NCBI GenBank assembly: GCA_033557465.1
Contig: CM066033.1
Location: 229,650,109-229,714,108 of the forward strand
DNA from: Ichthyophis bannanicus
Taxonomy: Eukaryota; Chordata; Amphibia; Gymnophiona; Ichthyophiidae
DNA length: 64,000 bases
Reading direction: 5' to 3'
Positions 23,216 to 34,451 of the stretch are shown one piece after another (position 1 is the stretch's first letter; each line of letters begins with the position of its first letter). Made by a program: the position numbers and the translations under genes. The notes under the pieces are model-generated. The model made no database searches and was not told where the DNA came from. It saw nothing but the letters and a program-made list of their open reading frames with translations.

Positions 23216-24175
23216 CTACACAAGAACATGTTTATACTTTTGCATGTTTAACTCAAGGGGTAATTTTATGAAAGCCTTTTCACATGTGTAAAAGAGGGTC
23301 TTACATGTGGAAAGAGGTGGCTATATTAACATGGCAAGTATGTGCATATATGTTGGCATTCTAGTCATTAACGGACATAAGTGATTACCTACTGGTATAA
23401 ATGACCTCTTATAAAATACCAAAAAGCAAAAAAAAAGATACAAACGGCTTAGTTTGCATCATGCATACTTTCAATGTGGGTATACCCATTGGCGGAGTTG
23501 GGGGTGATGATTTGTGGTGTGAGCAATTACGCATGTAGATTATAAAATTCTTTAATTTATGACCACTCTCGCAGTCATTTACATCAGATCTAGAGCACGT
23601 TTAAGTGATCATGCCTTAACATATGTGTGTACTTTTTGCACTAACACTTTATTTTATAATGGCAAGTACATGCATATTTGACTTTAGAAAGTAGGTGAGA
23701 AGTATGCCTATGAAAATGCATGTGAACTAGTGGGTCTGTTTATTAAAGTGTGGTAAGTGATTTGGACCTACTGTGCGGCATCTGTCAAAACGCCAACGGT
23801 AGGTACACATCCTATGTGAGGAAGCGGCTAGCATCAGCCCTGCAGATCCCACACAGGGATTACACTTACTGCATTGGCCCACTTTCCCTGCTTTGGCAGG
23901 AATTGCAGGATGACTCGCACTACTGGCCGATGCAGGGAGCGTGAGCAGTAGTGACTAAGTCTTCCCCAACCACAGTGGCATCTACGGCAGTGGTGCCCCC
24001 CACAACACAGACACCCTCTGTTCCTCCAATGCATTCTAAAGCCTGTGTCCCAGATCAGAAGACCCATGGTACCCATAGGGACCTCCCCAATCCCCCCAGT
24101 GATCAGCATCCCCACCCCACTACAGACAGCACACAAATTCATGTGGTTTTGCATGGGAAAGTGCTATAAAATTAC
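23216..24175. other. Gene-free stretch
   Basis: 23,260-23,420 has phrases of the ttttata-type dispersed repeat. A block starting gtgggtctgtttattaaagtg (23,731) looks like the left end of a MITE, but no matching right end was found. Confidence 0.4.
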
Positions 24176-24403
24176 TCTAAATGGGGGTAATTTTATAACA
24201 GATTGCTTGGTCAAGAGGGTAAGATAGCATCTACTTTTAGCTTGTTTTATAAAGCCACATAGATTCATTTTTGTTTTTATAAAATACTAGGGGTATCAGC
24301 AAAAATAGCACTAGATAGAAACCATGGATGTTTACACCATCTCGGGAACTGGTATAAATGTATGTGCACTCAATCTGTGTAACCACACGTATTGTTATAA
24401 AAA
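24176..24403 (+). repeat. Dispersed repeat copy
   Basis: This is the second good copy of the repeat at 22,371: gggtaattttataacagattgc ... ttataaaatactaggggt ... ccatggatgtttacaccatc ... accacacgtattgttat. The terminal bases (taattttataac and gttataaaaat) are roughly inverted. Confidence 0.6.
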
Positions 24404-25195
24404 TGTTGTTGTTAAGAGCAGTCGAGTCAGTGTTGACTCATGGTGACCCTCTGGATAATTGTACTAAACTATGTTCGGCCTTCAGTCAGGCAGTTCATTG
24501 TTGATAGAGTGGCACCCATAGCTGCTGTTATTGTATCGATCCATTTCATTACTGTCCTTCCTCTCTTGCGTTGACCTTCTACCTTGCCAAGCATGATGTC
24601 TTTCTCTAATGATCTCTCTCTTCACATGATGTGTCCAAAGTATGAAAGTCGAAGTCTTGTCATCTGAGCTTCTAAGGAAAGCTTAGATTTGATCTTCTCT
24701 AGTACTGATTGGTTTGTTCTTCGGGCAGTCCATGGTCTACACAGCATTCGTTACCAGTACCATAATTCAAAGGCATCAATTTTCTTCCTGTCTATCTCTT
24801 TCACTGTCCAACTTTCACATCCATATGACGTTATTGAAAATAACATGGCTTGAACAAGTCAAATCTTTATATGGAAAGAGACATCTCTGCTCTTGATAAT
24901 CTTGTATAGGTCCTTCATAGCTATTCTGCCAAGAGCAATGCGTCGTCAGATTTCTTGATTGCTTGTCATTTCTTTATTGATAGTTGATACAAGTAGGTTA
25001 AAGTTGTCAACTATTTCAATTTCTTCTCCAACGATGAACTTATTGATTTTGCTAGTTGACAGGATTTTGGTCTTCTTTACATTAAGGTGTAGGCCCATTT
25101 TAAGACTATGCCCTTGATCTTGAGAAGCAAATATTTCAGATCGTCTTCACTTCCAGGCAGTAATGTGGTATCATCAGCATAGCGAAGGTTCTTGA
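24404..25195 (-). pseudogene. 5'-truncated RTE-like LINE
   Basis: The minus strand matches the 3' part of the RTE-like LINE at 49.1-50.6 kb, from just upstream of the reverse-transcriptase catalytic motif to the terminal ttaacaacaacat. Here the catalytic codons are gatgat (plus 25,170-25,175), so both aspartates of YADD are retained, unlike the 49-kb copy. The reading frame is broken by several indels. The 5' truncation lies near 25,195, next to a separate 174-bp insertion. Confidence 0.85.
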
Positions 25196-25210
25196 TGATA
25201 TCACATTACT

Positions 25211-25384
25211 ACAGTCCAACACAGGTAGGCAATGAATCACGTGCAACACCAAAACACAGTCCAAAACATGATTATTGTGGAAAAACAAATTTTATTAGAG
25301 ATATAGACCTATTACCAGCCCGACACAGGTAGCGAAACACAGCCTGTGTCGGGCTGGTAATAGGTCTATATCTCTAATAAAATT
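25211..25384. mobile_element. 174-bp insertion carrying a perfect hairpin
   Basis: The 15-bp direct repeat tgatatcacattact flanks it (25,196-25,210 and 25,385-25,399), the signature of a retroposed insertion. The first 76 bases (acagtccaacacaggtagg ...) are single-copy in the window. The rest is the hairpin listed next. No promoter boxes or poly(A) were seen. Confidence 0.65.
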
Positions 25385-25385
25385 T
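25287..25385. repeat. Perfect 43-bp-arm hairpin
   Basis: Arm 25,287-25,329 starts aaattttattagagatatag and ends cccgacacagg. Arm 25,343-25,385 is its exact reverse complement. The 13-base loop is tagcgaaacacag. The GAAAC in the loop recalls the core of hammerhead-type elements, but no CUGANGA box is present. Confidence 0.95.
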
Positions 25386-25399
25386 GATATCACATTACT

Positions 25400-26440
25400 G
25401 CCTGCCATTTATTTGATATACCACTTAATGTGGATACAGCAAAGTGGTTTACAATAGAATACAATAAAAACTAAAGCATGAAAATTAAAAGAATGCCAGT
25501 ATGTATAGGGCAGACAGGAAAATGAAACGTGACAAGGCAAGGCTGCAGGAGTGTGGTGAGAGAGGAGGAGGGGCGGGTAGGAAACATGAAGTCAACTGAG
25601 GAATCCAGTGGGAGGTCAAAAGCTGTGCAGAAAAGGTGGGTTTTAAGTAAGGCTTTGGGCTTTGTAAGAGAAGACTCTAAACAGAGATGTGGAGGAAGAT
25701 TATTTCAAAAGGAGGGTCTGAGGAAATAAAATGCTGAATGGTGAGTAGATTGAAGATGGGCCAAAGAGGGAGAGGGTAGGAGAAGACAATTCATATGAAT
25801 TGCATGGAGAGAGTGTTGTGAGGCAAGCTGAATAAGAGAATGCTATGTAATCTGGGGAACCAGTGTGAACTGTTTTATGTACCTGGATGAGAATCATGTA
25901 ATGAATATGGGATGGTAGGGGAAGCCAGTGTAAATGGATGAGGAGGGGGGTGATGTGATCAAATCTGGATGCGTGAAAAATTAATCTGGCTGCAGTGTGC
26001 TGAATAAGTTGAAGGCACTTTAAAGAGTATTAAGGGAGGCCGGCAAGTGCTATATTACAATAGTCAAGTCCAGATAGAATGAGAGAGGTAACAAGAGTAG
26101 AGTAGTAGCCTAATGGTTAAAGCACTGGCTTGGACACCCAGAGACCAGAGTTCAATTCCCACTAGCACTCCTTGTGACCTTGGGCAAGTCACTTAACCCT
26201 CCATTGCCTCAGAAAAATCCAAGTTATTAATATCCCTGTTTAATGTAAACTGATTTGATTGAAATGATAAAGTGGTATATAAAACCTGTAAAATAAGAGT
26301 AGTTAAGGCAGGAGTAACTAGAAGGGAACATATTGCTCTGATATGATGAAGAAAGGAAAATGAGTGTTGGATGATTCAGGTGATATGATCATAGGACTGG
26401 TGCAGGGGGATGCCCAAACCAAGCCCCAGCAGTGGGGAAA
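25400..26440 (-). pseudogene. L2-like LINE, C-terminal part and 3' UTR
   Basis: The minus-strand translation contains GLDYCNIALAGLP followed by QLIQHTAARLIFHASRFDHI and LHWLPLPSHI, the C-terminal region of L2-like (CR1-group) ORF2 proteins. It parallels LDYCNAILQGLPKK ... AARIIMRT ... LHWLPVSARI in the 61-kb copy. Stops and frameshifts interrupt it. The 3' end lies at the low-coordinate side (ttgatataccacttaatgtg, agtggtttacaat). A SINE is inserted at 26,101-26,294. Confidence 0.85.
26101..26294 (+). mobile_element. tRNA-derived SINE with aagagtag duplication
   Basis: A box tagcctaatgg and B box agttcaattcc precede the common body (ccttgggcaagtcacttaac, cctccattgcctcagaaa) and tail (aatgtaaactgatttgattg, aagtggtatataaaacctg). 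The 8-bp duplication aagagtag flanks it (26,093-26,100 and 26,295-26,302). It interrupts the minus-strand L2-like LINE. Confidence 0.9.
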
Positions 26441-26459
26441 AGGGGGAGGCCAAGCCAGG

Positions 26460-27012
26460 GGAGCCTTTTTCTTCACAAGTCCCACCCTATGGAATTCTCT
26501 CCCATACCCTATCCGCACTGAATTATCTTTTTCCTAGTTCAAAGCTCTTCTCAAGACCTATCTCTTTTGTCAGGCCTTTGATCTTCCTTTCCTTCCAGAT
26601 TCCCCCAATCAGCCAGATGCACTTCCCACTGGTGTCTCCCCAACAGTTTAGATTCCCTAGCATTCACTTGACCTCCCCTTCCCTCCCCGACTTACCTATC
26701 CCGCTTCCCATGTTCCCCTACCCCGCCATTGTCACAAAGTCATCCATTGATGCTATGTTGCCCACTGTGTATCATGTTGTCCGCCGTTTCGTCCTGTTGC
26801 CCGTCATCTGATATGTCGTTTACCACATGTTGTGTTATCCGTTGTTCTTTATCACTCTTTTCTTTCTGTCCTCTCACTTACTTTCCTATCCATTTATTGG
26901 CGTTCCTTTCTACCTTTCTTTTAAGCAGTCCTAATTTTTATTGTACACCGCCTTAACACTCCGGTAATGGGCGGTATATCAAGTGTGCCAAATAAAGATA
27001 AAGATAAAGATA
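26460..27012 (+). pseudogene. L2-like LINE 3' end
   Basis: It begins with codons resembling the ORF2 terminus (tggaattctctcccatacc, equivalent to the LWNNLP region of the 61-kb copy), followed by a 3' UTR ending caccgccttaacactccgg, gggcggtatatcaagtg and a (AAATAAAGAT)-like tail at 26,990-27,012. It is a 5'-truncated copy of a subfamily different from the 61-kb copy. Confidence 0.75.
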
Positions 27013-27499
27013 TCCCACCTGTAGTTTACCTCTAGCAGCATAAGTCTTACCTATAGCATACTCTTCTATTTTACAAGTAGCATATACCTTTAGAATATAG
27101 TTGATATGTATCAGTGTAAACCAGAAAGCATTTGGAGCCGCAATGTTATGTTAGTGATGCTTCCATAAAAGATACTAGAGATATAGGGGCCTTATTTCAG
27201 CCACTGGAGCAACCAGCAGCAGTTCACCTAAGGAGATATCTACAGGGGAGTTTGATGAGAGTAAATACTCTTTTAAGAACTAGAGTGGTTTTTCATGTGC
27301 TGGAATAAGTATTTTAAAGAGCGCTAGGCTTGGAGGACAGAATGTGTCCATGAGCAGGGATGGTATGAATACAGGAGGTAAAGTCGATCAGAGATCCCTG
27401 TCTTTTAAGCTAGGAATATGGAATAGTTAGTTCTAATTCATCATTCTCATGTCACATCAAGACAAGGCCAAGTAGAGATAAGTTAAAAAGCCTTCTTGA

Positions 27500-28700
27500 C
27501 TTTCTTTAATGCTTGATTTGAACAAAAAAAATAGTTAAATATTCATGATTTAATTTTGCAGGAGACTCCAGATGTTGTACTTATCACAGAAACCTCACTG
27601 TCAAGGGATGAGATATTGCATATTCACAACTTTATCCATATAGGTGTTTATTGGTCTACCAAACAAAGCATGGGAGGAGAGCAGGAGGTAGAGCAGTCAG
27701 AGTTGTCTTTAGTGCAGTTGCAATTCCCCTCATCACAAGGCAGCAAATGTTTCCTTGTCAGGATGGAGACAGTTTGCTATTGAGGCCTGTTGTTGATTCA
27801 TTGAGTCCCTAGAGTGGGTCCAGAGATTCTGGGGACAAGGCAGGAACTAATTTTAGATCTTAGCTGGAAATTAAGCTCACTTATTGTGAGCAGCTAATTG
27901 TTCCATTCAAGGATCTGAAAACACTTTCTTATAAAAACCTGTTATAGAGGGAAAATTGATGTAGAATTTAGCAGGAATGTGTTTCTGGATCCTTCAGCGA
28001 AATAATTAGCTGCTCAATTATACGTGGTAGTCCCAAGGGTTTCAGACATTATAGCTTCTTTGAAACAGACTCATAGAGCAGCTAAAAAATCTTCTTCTTG
28101 GTACACTACTGAATTTTAGGAACATAAACAATCACTTTGTTGCTTTGAATGACAACTGTAAGAATAGAACCACTTGGATAAGGCCAAGTGAAGGTCTCAA
28201 TTAATTAATACTTTCCTCTAATGCTTAAGCCTACAAACGGGGCTTTTTATTACCTCGATTTGAAGATCAGGGAATGATGCTAATGAGCTGTTAAAATTAT
28301 TGGCTAACACATTTCCTCTAATACTGATCCATGCTGCATTGAGGAAGGAGTGGCCTAGTAGTTGGGGCAAGTTACCTCAGGCCAAAAGGTCAGAGGTTCA
28401 AATCCCACTAGAAGACAGCAACCTTGGGCTGGAAGGACTGGGGTTTCTAGTCCCACAGGTGCTCCTTGTGGTCATGGGCAAACCACCTAACCCTCCATTG
28501 CCCATGTTCCCTGTAAAATAGTTATCTCCGAGTTATAATGCACTGTTCAATGTAATTTCCATTTATTCAATGTAAACCACCTTGATATCATGAAAGGCAG
28601 TATATAAGAAATGTTAAATAATAAATTTCCTCCTTGTGAGATACTGGCCACTTATTTTAACAAGATTTATTTTGTACTGCATGATCTTGAAAGGGTGCAA
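27500..28700 (+). pseudogene. L2-like LINE, endonuclease and linker region
   Basis: The frame at 27,556-27,783 contains TPDVVLITETSLSRDE, which matches the catalytic LTET segment of the apurinic endonuclease domain in L2-like LINEs. Further downstream, broken frames give HRAAKKSSSWYTTEF and CEILATYFNKI, typical of the endonuclease-RT linker. Stops and frameshifts are frequent. A SINE splits it at 28,337-28,624. Confidence 0.65.
28337..28624 (+). mobile_element. tRNA-derived SINE, near full length
   Basis: A box tggcctagtag (28,351 on), B box ggttcaaatcc (28,395-28,405), then a body nearly identical to the copy at 849-1,134. The tail gtaaaccaccttgatatcat ... gcagtatataagaaatg ends in taaataataaat. 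It sits inside the L2-like LINE fragment. Confidence 0.9.
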
Positions 28701-29009
28701 GTAGTCAAAGGAAGTAGAGTAAGTGGCTGGTGTCAATGCCTCTTCCTAAATTTGTCAAGAACACAGATAAATTATAATATTTTATCATTTACAAACATAC
28801 TTGTATGCTCTGCCCAAACTTCATTAAGGCACATGCCCACAGACCGTGAGCCCTATGCATATACTTTGAAAATACCAACCAGTATGTGGCTAAGGGCCTA
28901 TTTATATAGGTAAATCACTAAAATACTGTATTTATGCATCTAGATGATATATAACTTTACAGAGCCCCTTATAAAATTAATCCTGTGGAGGCACATTCCA
29001 TAGAGTGTG

Positions 29010-29700
29010 TCCTGGTCATTGTGCGTCCGTTCGGAAAGGGAAGCACAGAGACAGACCCGATTCTGATCCCGTGGGGGATAGACATGCCCCGCGGGATCAG
29101 AATGGGATCTGAGCCTGTACGTGCATGCTGGGACCCAATTCCGATCGGCCTGCACGTATGGACCCCTGCTTGGCTAACTCAGTCAGGCTCCTGAATGGAA
29201 CCATGGTGCCATGGCGTCCTGTTGCCATGGCACTGCGGCTCCATTCAGGAGCCACGATCCCTGGCCACTGACCACAATCTTCTTTTCCCGCAGCCCGATC
29301 CCTGATCTGGCCTTCCATGGCCAGAGTCGGGCTGCGGGGAATCCCCTGCACCCTTCACATTTTCGACGCTGCTCAGGCCTGCTGTCCCCTGACATCCAGG
29401 GGGACTTATTCCACCTCCGAGGTGGAATAAGTCCCCCATCCAGTTTTCCAACCTCTGACTTAAAAGGCTGACGTCAGAATCAGTCCTATATGTCCAGAGT
29501 CACAGACCGCCCGTGCCCCGCCCTCACTCCGCCTCCGGAACATCCCCTCCTGCCCCCATCTAAGCCTCCCCATACAATCGCCTTGTTTTTATGGGGAAGC
29601 TTCAGCTGGGGATGGAAGGGAGCGAATAGCAGGGATAAACATCTCAATGGGGCATCCATCCCCGCTATTCATGGGACAGAATAGACCCCATAATGTTTTA
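29010..29700. repeat. GC-rich palindromic repeat, copy 1
   Basis: It contains several local palindromes: catggtgccatggcgtcctg / gttgccatggcac with gctccattcaggag on both sides, cagcccgatccctgatctgg / ccagagtcgggctgcgggg, and ccacctccgaggtgg. Related blocks occur at about 55,165-55,765 and 59,775-60,390. Open frames here are on all strands and look accidental. Nature unknown; possibly a non-autonomous DNA transposon family. Confidence 0.6.
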
Positions 29701-29714
29701 CTATGGATAAAGGA

Positions 29715-30091
29715 AATTGTCAGTGACTTTGTGGCTCTGGAAGAGAAGATGAAGCAGACAGGTGTGTATCTGTTTTCTTCAATCTTCCCTATTGAGAGTC
29801 AAGGCTGAGGCCGAGAAGCTCTCATTCTGGAGATAAATTCCTGGTGGCATGGATGATGTCTTTGAGAGTGCTTTGGCTTCCTGAACCATGTCATGATTTT
29901 TTAAGGACTGCTGAGCACAAATGGTGTCACCTATTGAAGAAGGGGTAAAGTCTACTGAGGAGGGCTTTAAACTAGGATTTTTGGGGATGGAAGAACAAAG
30001 TCCCCAAGTAAGTACAAGCCCTGAGATAAGAAAAACACTGAAGAATAGTATAGAAAAGCAAAAAGTGCAACATCTGGAAAGCTGTGCATAC
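29715..30091 (+). pseudogene. CR1 LINE block 1 (5' part), split copy
   Basis: The phrases ctttgagagtgctttggcttcc, gagggctttaaactaggatt and gggatggaagaacaaagtcc are consistent with the 5' region of a CR1-type LINE. The following endonuclease sequence resumes at 47,201 after the L1 and its nested passengers. Bases 30,077-30,091 (gaaagctgtgcatac) are the left copy of the L1 target duplication; 30,088-30,091 (atac) is also the left target duplication of the LTR element. Confidence 0.6.
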
Positions 30092-31051
30092 TGTGATAAG
30101 GAAGCTTATCATAGCTCAGGAAGGAGCTATAGAAAAGCTGAAGTGACTCTGAACAAGCAACCTGTCAGTTCTGGTAGAAATAAGAAAACAGAATTTTCCC
30201 ATAAAAGACTACCAGTCCCAGAATGCACCAGGTTTCCAACAGCCATTAGAGGAGCTGAAGTGGGGAAACGTGTGTTCAATCAGGAGCGCTATGAGGTAAT
30301 CCCTAAGCACTCATCTCAAAGGGCAGGGCCTGATTCAGCACAGCTGCGCTGTGCTAAGGTGGAGCACTCATCAAAGCAGAATAAAGGTAGAGTTTATTCT
30401 ACAGAGAATTATCCTCATCCTCAGTTTCATCTGGGAGATCCTGAGCTTGGATATCCTCATCTTGGACAGCTTCATCATCTGGAGGATCATCAGAAGCAGA
30501 AGCCAAACCGGACGGACAGAGAGGGCAAAAAACCCTTTGGAAGAAAGAAGAGAAAAGCCTTTGGGAGGTCTAAAGGAGTCCAGAGCAGTACGTATACTGG
30601 AAGGCATTCCAAGGGCCAGCATACACCATTGGACTGGGGAAAGCCAGAGGAATGGTGCTGCAGAGCTAGGAATCTCCAGACGGTACCTGTGAGGGAGACG
30701 GCTGCACTTGGAAGGGACCCTAGGACCCGTGCCAGAAGGTATGTGAAGAGAGATCCAGTGTCCAGGGATCTGGATTGGAAGGCTGGACATAAGAACTGGA
30801 CTACATACTGGCCAGGCTATTTAGAGAGGAACTCTAACAGCAATGGAAGCTCAGGTATGAACACTGATCTATGCCCTAGCTATAACCTTGAAAGACAGCA
30901 GGGAAACAAGTATTCTCCTGAGAGTGCTACATTGAGAAATTCCTCTGTGCCAATCCATGACATTGAACCCATGATTCTTGAAGAAGGGGGAGCGGTCTTA
31001 GATACAGGCTGTGAATATATGGATTGCTCTCTGTCTAAACTCCTTTGGTAA
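30092..31051 (+). CDS. Open frame inside the 5' LTR, unknown product
   Basis: The frame is open through the whole first 60% of the LTR (it also happens to extend upstream to 29,921 in flanking CR1 DNA). The protein is basic and hydrophilic, rich in Lys, Arg, Ser and His, with a KRKAFGRSKG cluster and no transmembrane segment, zinc finger or family motif I can recognise. In the 3' LTR the same frame is continuous with the integrase tail, so this copy may simply be the duplicated image of a pol extension. No evidence of translation from the 5' LTR. Confidence 0.4.
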   Translation, partial: CDKEAYHSSGRSYRKAEVTLNKQPVSSGRNKKTEFSHKRLPVPECTRFPTAIRGAEVGKRVFNQERYEVIPKHSSQRAGPDSAQLRCAKVEHSSKQNKGRVYSTENYPHPQFHLGDPELGYPHLGQLHHLEDHQKQKPNRTDREGKKPFGRKKRKAFGRSKGVQSSTYTGRHSKGQHTPLDWGKPEEWCCRARNLQTVPVRETAALGRDPRTRARRYVKRDPVSRDLDWKAGHKNWTTYWPGYLERNSNSNGSSGMNTDLCPSYNLERQQGNKYSPESATLRNSSVPIHDIEPMILEEGGAVLDTGCEYMDCSLSKLLW

Positions 31052-31679
31052 TTTTCTGTTACAAAGTACAACAACCATCACAAAGAAATACAAACTTGTT
31101 CTTTAATCAACTCAGAAAAGCTCCTGAAGTAGGATTTGAGCCACGCAGTAGAAAGCAAGCCAGCTAAGGGGTTTCAGCTGGCTAACTGCTAGCAATTGAG
31201 CCTTACCTAATTGCTTGTGAGCTCTGAGGGAATCACTTCTGAATCTATGTGTGAAGATATAAGAAGTTAACCTGAAAAGAACAGTTTTTCCCTTCTTTGT
31301 GGGTTTTGCTTGTTGTTTGAAACACTGCTAAGAAAATATTAGCTAAAGCCTACAGAAAAGACCAGTTTGTTGCCAACCAGGTCTTTATTCTTTTGCTTTG
31401 ATTGCCTGACAAGTTCAAATGTTGTTTTCCTGATTTTGTTTTTCTAAGTTTAACACTGAAAGCAAGTGTCCTGTTTTATGTGCTACCAAGCATATCTGTG
31501 TTGGGAGAAATAACCCCATAAATAAATATCTTATTGGCTTTACACTCAAGCACAACTAATTATTGTGAGCAGCTGTGTCTGGTGTGAATGGACTGCATTT
31601 CCCACAATCCCTTGCAAATCATATTGATATATGCACTTGCCAAGACTGTGAACATTCTCACCCAGGCAGCCATCTGACA
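30092..31679 (+). repeat. Left (5') LTR
   Basis: It starts tgtgataaggaagcttatc and ends ccatctgaca. It contains an open frame of about 320 codons to 31,051. Possible transcription signals are TATAAG at 31,258-31,263 and AATAAA at 31,521-31,526. These are sequence matches only. The 13-bp duplication seen in the right LTR is absent here. Confidence 0.95.
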
Positions 31680-31681
31680 AA

Positions 31682-31700
31682 TGGCGTAGTTTTTCGGATT
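31682..31700 (+). promoter_or_regulatory. Candidate primer-binding site, tRNA-Ser-like
   Basis: TGGCGTAGT starts two bases after the LTR. The first nine bases are complementary to the 3' end (with CCA) expected for a serine tRNA, and GGATT a few bases on also fits. Five central bases do not match, so the assignment is tentative. Confidence 0.4.
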
Positions 31701-32021
31701 GCTTTTGCGCAAAGGGATTTACTTGCTAAAGGATTACAACTCAAGTCTGAAGGAAAAGACAGTTCAAGCTTAAAAGCTGAAAGAAAAGATTTTCCCTCAA
31801 CTGCACTTTGGAGGAGAGGTAGCTGTTTCAGGAAGAAAAGACCCTGTGCAGAGCTGGATTCATCACTGGCATAAGGTAACAAGTACCTGGGCATGTCTAG
31901 TGGTGGATGGGAGTAAGGCACAGGGGTAATTGAGAGAAAAAAAAAGTAGAAAAAAAAATACACCTGTTTGGAAGGTGGTGCACTGTGGGGGGGGGTTTTG
32001 TGTTTTCTTGCAGGGATCAAG

Positions 32022-34451
32022 ATGGATCCAAGGGAACTACCTCAGTGGATGGCAGCCCAGTTTAGCAGGCAGCAGGAGATAGCACAGCAGGCTCAGGACA
32101 CTGCTATGAAAGCCTTAATGGACCAGCAGAGGCCAGTGCTTGATCTGGTGCAAGCCCTAGTTAAGCTGCAGAACCAAAGTGGACCAGATGCAAGACCAGC
32201 AGTAAATACTGGTACACCACATGTGGACAGTGTGGGACTCAATCAGGGAATTGGGGCATTTAGTTTTGGGAATGATAATGTTGATGATTTTCTAGAGTCT
32301 TTTGAAAGAGTGGCACAAGCATTAGCATGGTCAGAGACCCAGTGGGCAGTAAGGCTGGCAGCCTCATTAACTGGAGAGGCGCTTGCAGCTTATAGAGCAA
32401 TGCCAGCAGCCCAGGCTTTGAATTATAAGGATGTAAAGGCTGCTATTAGAGATCGCCTAGGGTTGTCTATTTCAGAGTATAGGCGAATGTTTAGAGCTAC
32501 TACATTAAGAGTGGGTGAGACACCCAGGGCTCTGAGTCAGAGAATCAGAGGATTAGCTGTAAAATGGTTGGAGCCTGAGCAAAAGACGGTAGAAATGTTA
32601 TTAGACATTATTATGCTTGAACAATTTATGTCTGCGGTGCCTAAAGCTTTGCACACTTTCCTTATACAGCAAAATTGCCAAAATCTTGGAGAGGCAACCA
32701 TGCTAGCAGAGAGATTCTTGGAAGCCACGCAGGCTTGCCATAGAATGGGTGGCCCTCTGAAGATTGGTGCTGAGGCAAGCTGTGCTGTATCAGAAAAGAA
32801 AATAATTAAAAATGTTTCTGAAAATGAATGTACTGTGCCAAACCAGATGACACAGTGGAATGGAAAGAAATGTTTCAAATGTGGAAAATGGGGACATTTA
32901 GAAAAGGGATGCCAGACACACACTAGCTTAATGGGAGTGGATTTAAAACAGCCCAAGGAAGGATTTCTTTTGATGGTTGATGTGCAAGGAATTACCACAA
33001 ATGCTTTGTTAGACTCTGGGGCAGACCAGAGTATGATGTCAAAAAGGCTTTGGAAGAGGATAGAGGCCCAAGAAGGATTTGTGCCTAGAACCCCTGAAAG
33101 CCAAGTTCACATCAGATGCATTCATGGTGCTGCAACATCATATCCCACCTATAGGCTAAAGGTTAAGTGCCTGGGGGAACAAGAGGAAGTCCTGTTAGCA
33201 GTGGTGCCTAGGCTACCCTTTGATTTGGTTCTAGGAAGAGACTGGCCAAGATTTAAGCAGGGTCTAGTGGAAGGGCTAGGAAAGAAGGAGGGAGAAGGAA
33301 TAATGGAAATAGCTCCCGGGCCTTTCTTTGGAAGTCCTCAGTCCCTAGCTAAAAAGATGGTTAAGCTTCCAGAAGGCCAAACTATAGGTAATAAGAGGGG
33401 CCTTGTATCCACCCGCTCGCAGGCTAAGGTAGAGAGCCAGAAGGAGGAGGGGGAGCAGGCAGAGTTATTAGGAGACTTACCCTCTCATGATGATTTAATA
33501 ACCCCATCATCTGGTAAAGTAAGAAAGTTGAAAGCACAAAAGCGGCGTGAGAGACTTTGCAGAGCACAGGGTAGGGCTGAGATGTTAGCTGGTCAAAGTT
33601 TACCCTGGGTGCCAGCTGAGTTAGTGGCAAAGTTTCCTAACTTTCCACAAGAGCAGCGAGCTGATCAAACTCTCACCCGAGCTTTTAAGTATGCTCAGGA
33701 GGTCAGGGAGGAGTTGCCCAGATTCAGACTAGATAATGAAATATTTTATAGAGAGAGTCAGGACCCCAGAAATGGGACCATACGTAAACAATTGGTGGTA
33801 CCCACAACTTTCAAAGGGCTAGTACTTAGATTAGCACATGATCATCCAGTTGGAGGTCATAAAGGGATGCAAGGAACGCTGGATCAAATACTTATGCGTT
33901 TTTACTGGCCAGGTATTTTCAAAGAAACTGCCCAGTTTTGTGCTGCATGTCCAGCGTGTCAGCGAGTTACAGCGGCTCACCCACCGTTGGTGCCATTGAT
34001 TCCCATGCCAATTATTACAGACCCAATTGGTCGCATTGCCATGGATATTGTAGGCCCATTAGTCAAAACGCCCCGAGGTTTCCAATACATCCTAGTTATG
34101 GTAGATCAGGCAACAAGGTTTCCCTGGGCCATACCATTGAGGAATGTTTCTGCAAAAGCAATAGCTTTAGAACTAGTAAAATTGTTTTGTGAAGTGGGAT
34201 TCCCAAGAGAGGTGTTGACTGACCGAGGGTCCAATTTTGTATCCAAATATTTGGCCCAGGTCTGGGATGCCTTTGGCATTCATCACGTGAAAACCTCAGC
34301 CTACCATCCACAATCAAACGGTTTGGTGGAGAGATTCAACAAAACTCTCAAACAAATGTTGAGAAGGGGGTTAGCAGGAGAGGTAAAAGAATGGGATATG
34401 TTATTGCCCTTTGCCTTATATGCCTGCAGGGAAAGAATCAGGTGTCCCTAG
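32022..34451 (+). pseudogene. Gag-protease-integrase polyprotein, 3' frameshifted
   Basis: The frame is open from 31,968, but the best start is ATG 32,022 (A at -3, G at +4). Numbering residues from 31,968: a coiled-coil-like N-terminus (about 30-70), a capsid-like part ending in a SCAN-like helical block (about 170-255: ETPRALSQRIRGLAVKWL, MLLDIIMLEQF), a CCHC knuckle (C302, C305, H310, C315), an aspartic protease with DSG at 349-351, an H2C2 zinc domain (about 624-664) and an integrase core with D693, D752 and E788 (D,D-35-E spacing). No reverse transcriptase lies between protease and integrase. A frameshift near 34,430 ends the frame. Product would be retroelement capsid, maturation protease and integrase. 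Confidence 0.85.

Noticed and set aside
29921..30091. Start of the 376-codon frame upstream of the LTR
   Set aside because: The first 57 codons are flanking CR1 DNA joined by chance to the LTR frame.
30371..30790. 139-codon minus-strand frame in both LTRs (also 40,129-40,548)
   Set aside because: It lies antisense to the longer plus-strand LTR frame and is duplicated only because LTRs are duplicated. The Leu/Ile-rich run comes from repetitive CATC/GGAT-type codons.
32022..34451. Host SCAN-domain gene
   Set aside because: The SCAN-like block is followed by a CCHC knuckle, protease and integrase between two LTRs. It is a retroelement polyprotein.
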